Shown: positions 1 to 8,069, counted from the stretch's first letter. The stretch: DNA of 9,748 nt from Spirochaetaceae bacterium (GCA_031283025.1 JAITCP010000068.1:1-9748); one strand, 5' to 3'. The notes: generated from the letters alone by a model not told the origin. Program-made: numbers and translations.

Positions 1-395
1 ATGCAGTGAAAATCGTCCATGACGATGATTCGCCTTTTCATCTCAACAAGATTATGCAATAAGGTTTGGTAATGACGCAGTTTCTCTTTGGTGTCCGGAA
101 AACCAAGTTTGGTCATGGCCTGGGCGAGGGGTATATTAACCTGTGTTAAAGAATGGATATAGCTTTCCCAAAAACGCGCTCCGACATTATCGCGCTCAGA
201 AAGCTGAATCCATGCCGTAGTTGCCTGATACTCCTCCACAAAATCATGAACCGCGCTGGTCTTGCCATAGCCCGCCCCGGCGCATACAACAACCAACGGG
301 AATCTTACCGCTTCCATGAACAGTTGGTTCAACCTCGGGCGCTTAAAATGGAAGGAAGATGCGCCCTCGGGCCGTAGTTGAAGCAGGGTTTCCAT
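1..395 (-). CDS. MalT/LuxR-type (LAL) ATPase transcriptional regulator, N-terminal part only
   Basis: Partial gene running off the left edge; 131 codons are visible. Reading from the ATG at 395, the protein has a Walker A loop at residues 39-47 (AGAGYGKTS, K45 and T46) and a Walker B-like strand ending in a DDFH motif (residues 127-130). Between them lies a WIQLSERDN...RFW segment (62-76). This spacing is typical of the NTPase module of MalT-like large LuxR regulators, whose missing C-terminus would hold TPR-like repeats and a LuxR helix-turn-helix. Such proteins bind ATP and an inducer, then activate transcription. The start is supported by AGGAG 9 nt upstream and by a strong promoter further up. 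It lies downstream of, and in the same direction as, the GH8 operon. Control of that operon is possible but not shown. It could also be another STAND-type ATPase. Confidence 0.88.
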   Translation of the reverse strand, partial: METLLQLRPEGASSFHFKRPRLNQLFMEAVRFPLVVVCAGAGYGKTSAVHDFVEEYQATTAWIQLSERDNVGARFWESYIHSLTQVNIPLAQAMTKLGFPDTKEKLRHYQTLLHNLVEMKRRIIVMDDFHC

Positions 396-421
396 GCTTC
401 TGTCTCCTTTTTTTAAATGCG

Positions 422-452
422 GCTTTTCCAAAACTTCAGTTTTTGGAAAAGC
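422..452 (-). promoter_or_regulatory. Hairpin in the leader of the LuxR-type gene
   Basis: GCTTTTCCAAAA (422-433) and TTTTGGAAAAGC (441-452) form a perfect 12-bp stem with a 7-nt loop. It lies within the predicted 5' leader, 26 nt upstream of the ATG. No U-run follows on either strand, so it is not a standard terminator. An mRNA-stabilising or translation-affecting hairpin, or a protein-binding site, is more likely. Confidence 0.6.
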
Positions 453-471
453 TACCATAGATCTAATGGTC

Positions 472-487
472 TACTATTGTAATAGTA
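472..487. promoter_or_regulatory. Palindrome over the -10/start site, candidate operator
   Basis: TACTATTGTAATAGTA is a perfect inverted repeat of 7 bp arms with a 2-nt centre. It overlaps part of the -10 box (484-489) and covers the predicted start site of the LuxR-type gene. A dimeric regulator bound here would block transcription, so a repressor or autoregulatory site is plausible. AT-rich palindromes of this length can also arise by chance. Confidence 0.45.
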
Positions 488-512
488 TAAAGTATTGCAG
501 AGGATTAGTCAA
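484..512 (-). promoter_or_regulatory. Sigma70-type promoter for the LuxR-type gene
   Basis: On the minus strand TTGACT (507-512) and TATACT (484-489) are separated by exactly 17 nt, each matching the consensus in five of six positions. The predicted transcript start is near 477, giving a leader of about 80 nt before the ATG at 395. A run of eight Gs (C8 on the coding strand, 513-520) directly abuts the -35 box. Confidence 0.7.
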
Positions 513-617
513 GGGGGGGGTATTTTAAGGAAATGGCCGTATAGGGGGTTTTACCCGCAAATTTTCTCACTGAAAGCACAAAAAGGAAGAGGAAGGGGGG
601 GAGCGTAAGTAATCCAG

Positions 618-651
618 GCGGGGAATTACCCCGCAGCTTGCCACCGCGGGG
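618..651 (-). terminator. GC-rich competing hairpins after the GH8 gene, possible terminator
   Basis: Three complementary blocks lie just beyond the GH8 stop codon: GCGGGG at 618-623, CCCCGC at 629-634 and GCGGGG at 646-651. The middle block can pair with either neighbour, giving two mutually exclusive 6-7 bp hairpins. There is no U-run after them in the direction of transcription, so intrinsic termination is uncertain. It may act as a 3' stabilising structure or pause site. Confidence 0.35.
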
Positions 652-661
652 TTTCATTCTA

Positions 662-3600
662 TCATTTGGGATTCAAGCGCAGCTTCCTTATCTGATAAAC
701 AGCGCCAGGATTAGCATTTGGCAGCCAAAATGCAATCTCTATATGCCCTGTTAAATCGGCGGATGTATTGTTTTTAAGCGTTATCGGATATGATCCCCAA
801 GTATTATTACTCCCCAAAGCATTGCTGTCTTGTCTGGCAATTTCTGTATTGGTGCCGCCTTTGCCAAATGTCGTACTGGGAGACTTGAGTATTTCCGCGA
901 CAAAAGATTTGTATGTGGAATCTCCGCTAACAGCCGTTACTTCAACATATAACGATGCATAATCTGACAGTTTAGTACTTCCCAGATTGAACGGTAAAAT
1001 TACCACATCGTCCTTTGTACCTATCGTAATTTGCAGCACACTGTTTCCGCCATTGGTCGTTAATACTGCCGTACTGGTGGAAGGAGCAGGGGCGTATTTC
1101 GGATAGTTGGCAGCTATAGGATTGGCAAAATCATACTCAAGAAGCAACTCTCCCCCGCCCCCTCCGCCTGTAGTGTCTTTCACTGTAATCGCAATGTTCC
1201 TGGTTTTTCCCGCGCTGAATGTGAAGACAAGCGTTGTCGTACCGTTTGCCTGTGCCGCCAGATACTCTTTTTTAATCGTTACCGTATTGCCGCTTACGGA
1301 ATAATCCGTGCCATCGGTAAGGGCTGTAGAGCCGTTTTTGATGCTCACAAAGGAATTACCGTTTAGCGTCATGGTTACCGGAATATCCGCCTGCTCTCCT
1401 GCCTTTTTATCGAATACCGCCGTAGTGGGAGTAAGGACAGCGCTTGGCGTTGAATTTGACAAATACGCCTTAAAATTGCCGCTAACGTGCAGCATACCAA
1501 GCATATACAGGCATCCGTCATAGTAACGGTATGTCCCTGTTGTCATATTGACATTCCAAAAGTCTTCGATAAATTTCCAGGCATTTTCATGGGTAGCCGC
1601 AAGAGAGGCGGCCGCGTTACACGCAACCAAACCCGGCGAATGATCCCCCTCAATCAGAGTTCCGTCCAATTTCCACTGGTTCGCATACGTGGTAACTCCC
1701 TTGCTGACAAAGAACGCCTGAATCTTGTCGGCAAACGTTTTTTGCCATGTGTCTTTTGCCCACCATGCGTAATCCATAGCGATGTTCATAGCGATCCGCC
1801 ATGCGTCAAACCTGAAGTCCGCGTGGTTTCCGCCGGTAGCCGCTCCGCTAAACTCGGCATAATCAGGACCAAGCCCCGTTGTTGCATTTACCGTTTTTGC
1901 AAAGAATTTCCGGCTTTCCTGTGCCGCCTTCTTATAAAAATCAAGGTCGGTTTTTAGTTCAGCCAAATTGCCCCAGATACCGGACAACTGCCCGTCATCA
2001 TAGTCATTTTCCAGTTCTTCCGCCCATACCTCGTAAAACGCCGGTAAATGGTAGGAGGGGTCAGTATGGTTAGCTGATACTCCATAAGGAACAAATACGG
2101 GCATATAGTTGCCTTTGTCAAACATGGTGGCCGCGCTATAAGGGTCAACGGTCCCATTCGGCGTACGGTGGATCATATCGTAGAGAATCTGCCGTGCCCA
2201 CTTCCCGTAATCAAAATCGCCTGTTCCGTTCCCCCAGCGGGCGGACGCGAACAACAAAGCGGTTACAAAATAAAATTCACCGTCGGGGGCGGGGTTCACA
2301 TCTTTTTTACTGCCGTCTGTTCCGCATTGCCATGAAAAATAGCCCCGCGCGTTTTTTCCGCCATTCGTCGTATTGTACATATTCGTCTTTGCCCATTTCC
2401 AGAGGTGGTCAAATTCCGTCTTTTTATCGAGCTGCACGCAGATCATCATGCCGTAAGACATCCCTTCGGAACGGATGTCGCTGTTACCCGAATCCAGAAT
2501 GTATGCCATGTCACTTCCCACTGTATAGTAGATTTTCTCCGCTTCTGTTCCATTAAACAGCTTCTCCCACGTGGTGTTTACTTTCGCGGTAATTTCCGCA
2601 TCGCTTTTCCCCCATTCGCTAAACATATTCCGGTAGGTTCCCGATACCGCGGCTCCGGTTACAGGCGGATTCGGCGCGGGCGGCGGCGGCGGAACGTACG
2701 GCGGATTATAGTCTTCTTTCAGCGTAAACGCGAGGTCATCAAGCAGATAATCCGCGCCATTTTGACAGTTAATCCCGATAGCCAGATACATATCGCCCTT
2801 TAAATTCTTGATTGCATCTCCCGGATTGGTGATGGTGATTGTATACTCAGTCCATTTGTTTTTATAGCCGTCGTCAAAGTCTGCTGCCGGTGTTTGCCCC
2901 AGTAAATTAGCCGCAAATTGGTTGTATTGGCTGTCTGCCGGGTTTCCAAAACCGTATTGCAGGAAAGTTGCGGTGGTTTTTGCCACATAAACCATAATTG
3001 ATTGATTGTTTAAGTTGGCACCGTTCAGCAGGTTAAACCTGAATGAAAAAGATTTGTAATTTTGCAGTTCATAGGGCAGATTAACCGGAACGACAGCCGC
3101 CTGATTATAAGTGCTGCTGGTAATCTGCAGCGAGTGTTGCCCTGAATTAAGCGGGTCAGCGGCAACCTTCACCGTAGGACCAGTGGCTGCTTTGGTGGAC
3201 TCATACGTTTTTCCTATTGCGTCAGCCTCAAAATCAATGATCGGTACTTCTATTGGGACTACTGCCAGCGTCTTTATTGCCGCGCTTACCTGCGCCGCTC
3301 CCGTATCACAGTTGTCGTTTTCCTTTGACCGGGCAAAGACATAATAATCTGTACCAGGATTTAGCCCGCTGAAAGCCAGCCCATCCTGCCAGCCGCTTTC
3401 CGGTACGGGGCTTGCCGCTGTAGAGATCGCATATTCGGCGCTTTGCCCATAATCAGGCTGAGTTACGGTTACCGCATTGACGGTAATGCTTGTTTGCGTT
3501 TTGGAAGCCACGGACGGAACACTGACTGTTCTGCCAGCCGCTTTGGTGATAGTCAGGGTGTACATGGCTGTGGCTTCTTCCCAAGTTTCGTCTGCCGCCT

Positions 3601-4228
3601 TTGTCGCGGTAATTTCAGTAGTTCCCGTTTTAAGTATGGTTACTTCCCCGGTAGTGCCGTTCACTTCCGCTGCGGTTGTATCGCTTGAGGTATAGCTTAT
3701 CGTCCCTGTGCCTGAGCCGGTGGTTGTAATTGCTTTGGTAAAGGCAGGATCACCGTAGGCTTTAGTTTCGTCATTGGCATCCTCGAACGCAATGGTGTCA
3801 ATCTTTTTGTCTGAATGAGAAAAAACAGCGTTAATGGTGATAAGCCTTTCGGCAGTTGCATCTTCTACTTTTATAGTGTACTCCCTTGTACCGGTAACCG
3901 CAGTTTCCGCAATTCCCGTGCTGTCTACCTGCGCAATAGCCGCTTGTGTACCGGAAAAAACAAGCCTGTTGTTGAGTTTGGTACGGGCAAGAGTATAGGT
4001 GAGCGTTATTTTGTTTCCGGCTTTACCGGTTGCAGGTGAAGCGGTAACATTGTCGACGTTTTCATCGCCGGATTTGTTAATACTGATCGTGAAGCTCGGC
4101 GGATCTGTCGGATTGGTCGGATTACCACCGGGCTCGCTCGTTCCCGAATTATTCGAGGGATTCCTGCAAGCTGCCAGCATTACAAGCGCTAAAAGCGCCA
4201 CAACAATAAAAGTAAACTTTCGTTTCAT
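662..4228 (-). CDS. Multidomain lipoprotein with a GH8 glycoside hydrolase domain
   Basis: 1188-aa exported lipoprotein. The start at 4228 is preferred over an upstream in-frame ATG at 4255 because AGGAGA lies about 7 nt before it and the signal peptide begins there; the lipobox LAAC puts the lipidated Cys at 21. Domains in order: Ig-like (about 45-138), Big2-like (141-228), FN3-like (233-322), CBM-like beta-sandwich ending in LLDDLAF (328-505), Pro-rich linker (508-522), GH8 (about 527-922), X2-like (931-1017), Gly6 linker, C-terminal beta domain (1027-1187). GH8 landmarks are SEGMSYGMM with probable acid E588, NPAPDGEFYF with D649, and FRFDAWR with probable base D808. H863, 55 residues after D808, resembles the His of reducing-end exo-oligoxylanases. 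Likely substrate is xylan, xylo-oligosaccharide or beta-glucan, which the sequence cannot separate. Last gene of the apparent operon. Confidence 0.9.
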   Translation of the reverse strand: MKRKFTFIVVALLALVMLAACRNPSNNSGTSEPGGNPTNPTDPPSFTISINKSGDENVDNVTASPATGKAGNKITLTYTLARTKLNNRLVFSGTQAAIAQVDSTGIAETAVTGTREYTIKVEDATAERLITINAVFSHSDKKIDTIAFEDANDETKAYGDPAFTKAITTTGSGTGTISYTSSDTTAAEVNGTTGEVTILKTGTTEITATKAADETWEEATAMYTLTITKAAGRTVSVPSVASKTQTSITVNAVTVTQPDYGQSAEYAISTAASPVPESGWQDGLAFSGLNPGTDYYVFARSKENDNCDTGAAQVSAAIKTLAVVPIEVPIIDFEADAIGKTYESTKAATGPTVKVAADPLNSGQHSLQITSSTYNQAAVVPVNLPYELQNYKSFSFRFNLLNGANLNNQSIMVYVAKTTATFLQYGFGNPADSQYNQFAANLLGQTPAADFDDGYKNKWTEYTITITNPGDAIKNLKGDMYLAIGINCQNGADYLLDDLAFTLKEDYNPPYVPPPPPAPNPPVTGAAVSGTYRNMFSEWGKSDAEITAKVNTTWEKLFNGTEAEKIYYTVGSDMAYILDSGNSDIRSEGMSYGMMICVQLDKKTEFDHLWKWAKTNMYNTTNGGKNARGYFSWQCGTDGSKKDVNPAPDGEFYFVTALLFASARWGNGTGDFDYGKWARQILYDMIHRTPNGTVDPYSAATMFDKGNYMPVFVPYGVSANHTDPSYHLPAFYEVWAEELENDYDDGQLSGIWGNLAELKTDLDFYKKAAQESRKFFAKTVNATTGLGPDYAEFSGAATGGNHADFRFDAWRIAMNIAMDYAWWAKDTWQKTFADKIQAFFVSKGVTTYANQWKLDGTLIEGDHSPGLVACNAAASLAATHENAWKFIEDFWNVNMTTGTYRYYDGCLYMLGMLHVSGNFKAYLSNSTPSAVLTPTTAVFDKKAGEQADIPVTMTLNGNSFVSIKNGSTALTDGTDYSVSGNTVTIKKEYLAAQANGTTTLVFTFSAGKTRNIAITVKDTTGGGGGGELLLEYDFANPIAANYPKYAPAPSTSTAVLTTNGGNSVLQITIGTKDDVVILPFNLGSTKLSDYASLYVEVTAVSGDSTYKSFVAEILKSPSTTFGKGGTNTEIARQDSNALGSNNTWGSYPITLKNNTSADLTGHIEIAFWLPNANPGAVYQIRKLRLNPK

Positions 4229-4264
4229 CGGCTTCTCCTTAAGGGTGGCTGGCACCCATGTGTT
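4229..4264 (-). other. Operon-internal spacer with a small hairpin
   Basis: The 36-nt gap between the two lipoprotein genes holds the ribosome binding site of the GH8 gene and a short inverted repeat (GGGTG and CACCC around 4243-4257, 5-nt loop). The short spacing supports co-transcription. The hairpin might tune translation or mRNA processing between the genes, but the stem is only 5 bp. Confidence 0.4.
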
Positions 4265-7200
4265 TTATGGGTCCGTGGGTTTCAACAACTCTATGCTCGT
4301 TATATCATAAGCATAAGGATTAATGTTAGGAAGGCCCAACCCTATCTCTACTTGTCCAGTATAAGTATTCCAAGTACCAGAGCTAAAATTCCATGTATAT
4401 GTTGTTGCAGTAGAAGTACTTATACTTAGGTTTCCGCTGCTGGCAAGCGTGGTACTACCATTAATGTAGACCGTCCATGTTTTATTGGAGAGATCTCCTG
4501 CTCCTGCTCCTGTTCCTCGCATCACCACTCGAATTCTGTTATAATTGCCAAGACCTTCTCCCGTTCCCACATTAAAAGGCAATGCTAAACATGAGGTTCC
4601 GTTATAACTGCCGGTTTTTATTACTCGTAAAACTCTCGTATCCGCCGCCGGAGCATTAGCCGGATTACCAGCACCAGTACCAGCCGGCAGTATTGTCCCA
4701 GTTATGGTTCCACTAACTACTTTCGGATAATCCCCCTCTATAGTAGCACCAGCAGCAAAGTCATATTTAACAAGAAGCCCCTTTGTGATCGTAAAGGGTA
4801 TAGTTGTTCCATTACTAAAAGTAAAGGTCAGCGTCGTCGTGCCGTCAGGCAGTTCCGTCAGATACTCTTTTTTCAGTGTTACTTCATTACCAGTAACGGA
4901 ATAATTCGTGGTTTCGATAGAGGGTGTACCGCCTGTAATGTTTTCCAAGATTTTACCCTGGAGCGTCATGGTAACGGTAATGTCGTTATTATCAAAGGCC
5001 GCAGTAACGGGAGTAATAGACGGCGGCGGATCAAAATCGTCCTTTAGCAGAAAGGTGATGTCGTCAAACAGGTAAGTCGCCTGATTTTGATGGTTAATCC
5101 CGATAGCTATAAAGATATTACCCTGTAAGTCCTTCATTGTTTGAGTGCTCGGCTCGAGGGTAAGCTCATACTCAGTCCAAACGCCTTTATAGCTGTTGTC
5201 AAAGCCTACACCCTCTGTATCTTGTCCCGGTGTGCTTGCCACTAAATTGGCTGCAAATTGAGTGTATGGGCTGTTTGCCGGGTTTCCAAAACCACCTTTT
5301 CTAAAAACTGATTTATCAGCCGCCGCGTAAACATTAATTGCTCTCCCTTTTGTTAAATCACTTTCGGTCCCGCTCACCAGCCAAAACCTGAACGAAACAG
5401 ATTCATAGTTGGACAGCGCATAAGGCAGATAAATTGGAATGACAGCCGCCTGATTATAACTTTCACCATTACTTGTGGCAATTTGCAATGATTTTTGAGA
5501 CGGATGATTAACCAGATCAGGATCAGAAACAACAGTAACCGTAGGATTACCACTGCTGCCTTCCGTGAATGTTATTCCTGAAATAGTAGTTTCAAAATCA
5601 ACCACCGTTTTTCTGTCCGAATCGTCAACTGCTTTTATTGCCTTGCTTACCGCCGCCGTTCCTGCATTGCAATTGTCGAGGTTTCCGGTTGCCCGTGCAA
5701 AGACATAGTAAATATTATCGGCGATTAATCCGCTGAAAGTACGCCCAGCCTGCCAGCCGGCTTCCGGTACGGGGGCTGCCGCTTCCGCGATTGCGTATTC
5801 GGCGGTTTGCCCCAAATTGGGCGATTGCAGGGTTACCGCACGGACGGTAATGCTGTTCTCCGTTTTGGAAGCCGCTGTCGGGACACTGACTGTCCTGCCG
5901 TCAGCTTTGGTGATAGAGCCGGAAACCGTGTAATTAACCGGTTTGATATAGTTTGCCGCATCCGTGCCGGAAATGCTGTAAACAACGGTAATCTGGTTCG
6001 CTTCCGCTACATTTGCCGAGTTGAATTTGGCATCGGCGGATACGGTTACCGTGTCGTTGGTGACTTTATTTTCAAGAACGCCAACGGGAACAGCCGTGTT
6101 TGTAGTGCCATCATACTGTTTCGTTGTCCCACCTGCGGGATGGGTTATGGTAAGCTGTAACGCTGTAATATCTGCCACAGCGCCTGGCTGCGCCGAAAGT
6201 GTATAGTTGTCTTTGGCCGCGCCGCCCAGTGAATAACCGCTGAAAGTTACGGTTTTGTCGCTGCCAACGTTTTTATCCGCAAAAGAAGCAGTACCGGCAG
6301 TTACCGTTACGTCATCATTGCCGAACTTGTCTATCGCCGCTGTTCCGGTAATAGTAACGTTCGTTGTGCCGTCGTACACTTTATTTTCCGCAGACAGGCC
6401 GGTTATGGTAACAGACTTCTTCTCAACAGTCAGGGTGTATCTGGCTATGGCTTCCGCATACGCTGCATCCTCCGCTTTTGTCGCGGTAATTGTGGCAGTT
6501 CCCACGGCGTGTATAGTTACTTCTCCGGTGGCGCTGTTCACTGTCGCTACGCTGGGAGTGTCCGAGGTATAGCTTATCGTTCCTGAGCCTGAACCAGTGT
6601 TTGTAATTGCTCTGGTAAACAAATTCTCGTTCTCACCGTAGGTTTTGGTTACGTTACTGGTATCCGCGAACGCTATTTGATCAAACTGCTTATTTGAATG
6701 GGCAAATGTCGCGTTAATGGTGATAACTTTTTCGGCAGTTGCGTCTGCTGCGTTTATAGTGTACTTCCTGGTACTGGTTCCCGCGCTGTTCACCTGCTGG
6801 ATAGCCGTTAGTGTGCCGGAAAAAGTAAGCCGATTGTAAATTTTGGCATCGGCAAGAGTATAGTGGAGCGTTATTTCGTCTCCGGGTTGACCGGACACAG
6901 GCGAAGCGGTAACATCGTCGTTACTCTCATTATCGAATATCACAATCCTGATCGTGTAAGGATCAGGCGCCGCCTGCCACTTGGCGAATACCTTCATGTC
7001 GCTCGTTACCGGGGTGTTTGTGTTGAAGGTGGCGCCGCTTCCGTCAGACGCGATGTTCCAACTGATAAAAGTGTGGCCCGTCCGCGTCGGCGGTCTCGGC
7101 AGACTGCCAACGGTCGTTGCCGGAGGTGTTACCGTCATGGTCTTCGGGTCCGCTTCTGTCCAATCTGTCGTATCCGTGTGGTTTTTATCAAAGGTTACCG

Positions 7201-7321
7201 TGTAGGATGCCTTTCCGTCATTTCCCGTATTATCCGGCAGAATTTTATTTACAAAGGGATTTTTACAAGCAGCCAGCAGCGCCAGTGCTATAAGCGTTAC
7301 AATAGTATATTTTCGTTTCAT
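4265..7321 (-). CDS. Multidomain surface lipoprotein, non-catalytic paralogue of the GH8 protein
   Basis: 1018 aa with lipobox LAAC (Cys19); AAGGAG lies 8 nt before the ATG. Domains in order: InlB/Listeria-Bacteroides-type repeat (about 39-116, with TGHTFISWN and FAKW hallmarks), Ig-like (122-208), Big2-like (210-299), two YDG domains (302-386 and 388-473, each with a YDGTTN motif), FN3-like (476-565), CBM-like beta-sandwich ending in LFDDITF (570-762), X2-like (768-847), and a C-terminal beta domain (848-1013). No catalytic domain is visible. Every module except the InlB-type and YDG units has a counterpart in the next gene. The CBM-like module joins the X2-like one directly, at the point where the neighbour carries GH8. 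It probably binds polysaccharide or spans the surface as an adhesin; binding is inferred from fold resemblance only. Second gene of the apparent operon. Confidence 0.85.
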   Translation of the reverse strand: MKRKYTIVTLIALALLAACKNPFVNKILPDNTGNDGKASYTVTFDKNHTDTTDWTEADPKTMTVTPPATTVGSLPRPPTRTGHTFISWNIASDGSGATFNTNTPVTSDMKVFAKWQAAPDPYTIRIVIFDNESNDDVTASPVSGQPGDEITLHYTLADAKIYNRLTFSGTLTAIQQVNSAGTSTRKYTINAADATAEKVITINATFAHSNKQFDQIAFADTSNVTKTYGENENLFTRAITNTGSGSGTISYTSDTPSVATVNSATGEVTIHAVGTATITATKAEDAAYAEAIARYTLTVEKKSVTITGLSAENKVYDGTTNVTITGTAAIDKFGNDDVTVTAGTASFADKNVGSDKTVTFSGYSLGGAAKDNYTLSAQPGAVADITALQLTITHPAGGTTKQYDGTTNTAVPVGVLENKVTNDTVTVSADAKFNSANVAEANQITVVYSISGTDAANYIKPVNYTVSGSITKADGRTVSVPTAASKTENSITVRAVTLQSPNLGQTAEYAIAEAAAPVPEAGWQAGRTFSGLIADNIYYVFARATGNLDNCNAGTAAVSKAIKAVDDSDRKTVVDFETTISGITFTEGSSGNPTVTVVSDPDLVNHPSQKSLQIATSNGESYNQAAVIPIYLPYALSNYESVSFRFWLVSGTESDLTKGRAINVYAAADKSVFRKGGFGNPANSPYTQFAANLVASTPGQDTEGVGFDNSYKGVWTEYELTLEPSTQTMKDLQGNIFIAIGINHQNQATYLFDDITFLLKDDFDPPPSITPVTAAFDNNDITVTMTLQGKILENITGGTPSIETTNYSVTGNEVTLKKEYLTELPDGTTTLTFTFSNGTTIPFTITKGLLVKYDFAAGATIEGDYPKVVSGTITGTILPAGTGAGNPANAPAADTRVLRVIKTGSYNGTSCLALPFNVGTGEGLGNYNRIRVVMRGTGAGAGDLSNKTWTVYINGSTTLASSGNLSISTSTATTYTWNFSSGTWNTYTGQVEIGLGLPNINPYAYDITSIELLKPTDP

Positions 7322-7336
7322 TGTTATTCTCCTTTT

Positions 7337-7795
7337 TTATAAATCAAAGCTTGTACCTGCCTGAAGGCCTACCCCCCAGACAAAAGGGTAACCACCCCGA
7401 ACAGAAGGTTCTATATACCAGTTTTTTCCCGTGTCATAACGCCAACCCACAGCCAGGCCGCCCAAAAATGCGGGATAAGTTTCGCCGTCATAGAAAAAGA
7501 ACGAGCCCCCCAGTTCCGCCTGTGCGAAGAGGCCGCTGAGCTTGAGGGGAAGGTAATAGCGGAAAAAGGCCGGCAGTTCAAGCGTATTTACCGTGCCCAT
7601 ATCGGCGCTGAAAGCGATTTTTACCCCAAGGCAAAACCACTGGTTCAAGTCCAGGCCCGAAGCCAGGCTGCCGCCAAAAGTAGCGCCTTCACGGGTATTG
7701 GCGTTGGTTTCCACTCCTAAACCGGCAAAAATACCGGTCTGAGCGGAAAGGCTGCCCGCTATAAACAACAAGCACACTATACTGAATTTTTTCAT
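7337..7795 (-). CDS. Small exported beta-barrel-like outer-membrane protein
   Basis: 152 aa. An N-terminal signal peptide with a hydrophobic core (residues 4-13) ends in SLSA before Q19, consistent with signal peptidase I cleavage. The mature part, about 134 residues, is a series of alternating short amphipathic segments rich in Gly and aromatic residues (for example GGSFFFYDG, GGLAVGWRYD, WYIEPSVRGGYPF) and ends in a strand closing FDL. This resembles small 8-stranded outer-membrane barrels, though it is slightly short for one. The gene has a strong ribosome binding site (GAGGAGG upstream of the ATG at 7795). It is followed after 15 nt by the 1018-aa lipoprotein, whose ribosome binding site lies in that gap, so the two are probably translated from one mRNA. 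It may help surface display or uptake of sugars; no specific family is recognised. Confidence 0.7.
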   Translation of the reverse strand: MKKFSIVCLLFIAGSLSAQTGIFAGLGVETNANTREGATFGGSLASGLDLNQWFCLGVKIAFSADMGTVNTLELPAFFRYYLPLKLSGLFAQAELGGSFFFYDGETYPAFLGGLAVGWRYDTGKNWYIEPSVRGGYPFVWGVGLQAGTSFDL

Positions 7796-7832
7796 GTTCT
7801 CCTCCTCTCTTTAATAATCGCCGGTTTTAGTT

Positions 7833-7851
7833 GTCATTGAGCCAAAATGAC
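7833..7851. promoter_or_regulatory. Inverted repeat upstream of the lipoprotein operon
   Basis: GTCATT (7833-7838) and AATGAC (7846-7851) flank a 7-nt centre, 38 nt upstream of the operon's first ATG. It could be an operator or a leader hairpin of the minus-strand operon. On the plus strand it is followed by CCGTTTTTT, which resembles a weak terminator, but no plus-strand gene precedes it. I could not assign a convincing promoter for the operon in this gap. Confidence 0.3.
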
Positions 7852-7981
7852 CCGTTTTTTACTCAAAAAGTCGAGCTTGCTCCCAATCCCGGTACATTTT
7901 GAAAAAAACCCAATGATAATATACTATGTTTTGACCTGCTACGCCCCTTTTTGGGCTCATACGTTTTCCCTACGAAATCAT

Positions 7982-8035
7982 CCTCAAAATGACGCCCTCC
8001 TCAGTACAAGTGGGGGCGCTCCCTTTTGAGGAGGG
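7982..8035. repeat. Nested inverted repeat with two competing stems
   Basis: CCCTCCTCA (7995-8003) and TGAGGAGGG (8027-8035) form a perfect 9-bp stem around a 23-nt GC-rich loop that can pair further. CCTCAAAA (7982-7989) can instead pair with TTTTGAGG (8024-8031), which overlaps the first stem's right arm. It sits 35 nt upstream of the rpn -35 box. Its role is unknown; a REP-like extragenic palindrome or a protein-binding site are options. Confidence 0.55.
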
Positions 8036-8046
8036 GGAGTACCCAC
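8034..8046 (+). repeat. 13-bp direct repeat, copy 1 (upstream of rpn)
   Basis: GGGGAGTACCCAC occurs here and again at 9444-9456, so the pair encloses rpn and the palindrome. G-rich sequence around both copies makes chance similarity possible. Confidence 0.45.
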
Positions 8047-8069
8047 GGCCTGTCTGCCAAGCAGGTCTA

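Larger units (their letters stand above)
7852..8069. other. Intergenic region between divergent operon and rpn
   Basis: The divergent gap (7796-8104, 309 nt) contains no supported gene. It holds the inverted repeat at 7833-7851, the nested hairpin at 7982-8035, one copy of a 13-bp sequence shared with 9444-9456 (8034-8046), and the rpn promoter at 8070-8098. Upstream signals for the minus-strand operon must lie here, but none stands out. Confidence 0.5.

Noticed and set aside
1487..1957. 156-aa plus-strand ORF inside the GH8 gene
   Set aside because: Lies wholly antisense to the GH8 catalytic core, whose motifs are intact; Arg/Cys-rich composition is typical of a shadow frame.
4229..4255. 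Upstream ATG at 4255 as start of the GH8 lipoprotein
   Set aside because: No ribosome binding site precedes it, and it would add nine residues before a standard lipoprotein signal peptide that starts at 4228 with a good ribosome binding site.
6863..7342. 159-aa plus-strand ORF over the start of the 1018-aa lipoprotein
   Set aside because: Antisense to the signal peptide and InlB-type region, very Arg-rich, with no supported start.
7891..7940. Plus-strand promoter TTGAAA with TACTAT or TATACT near 7908-7936
   Set aside because: Either the spacing or the -10 match is poor, and a much better rpn promoter lies at 8070-8098.
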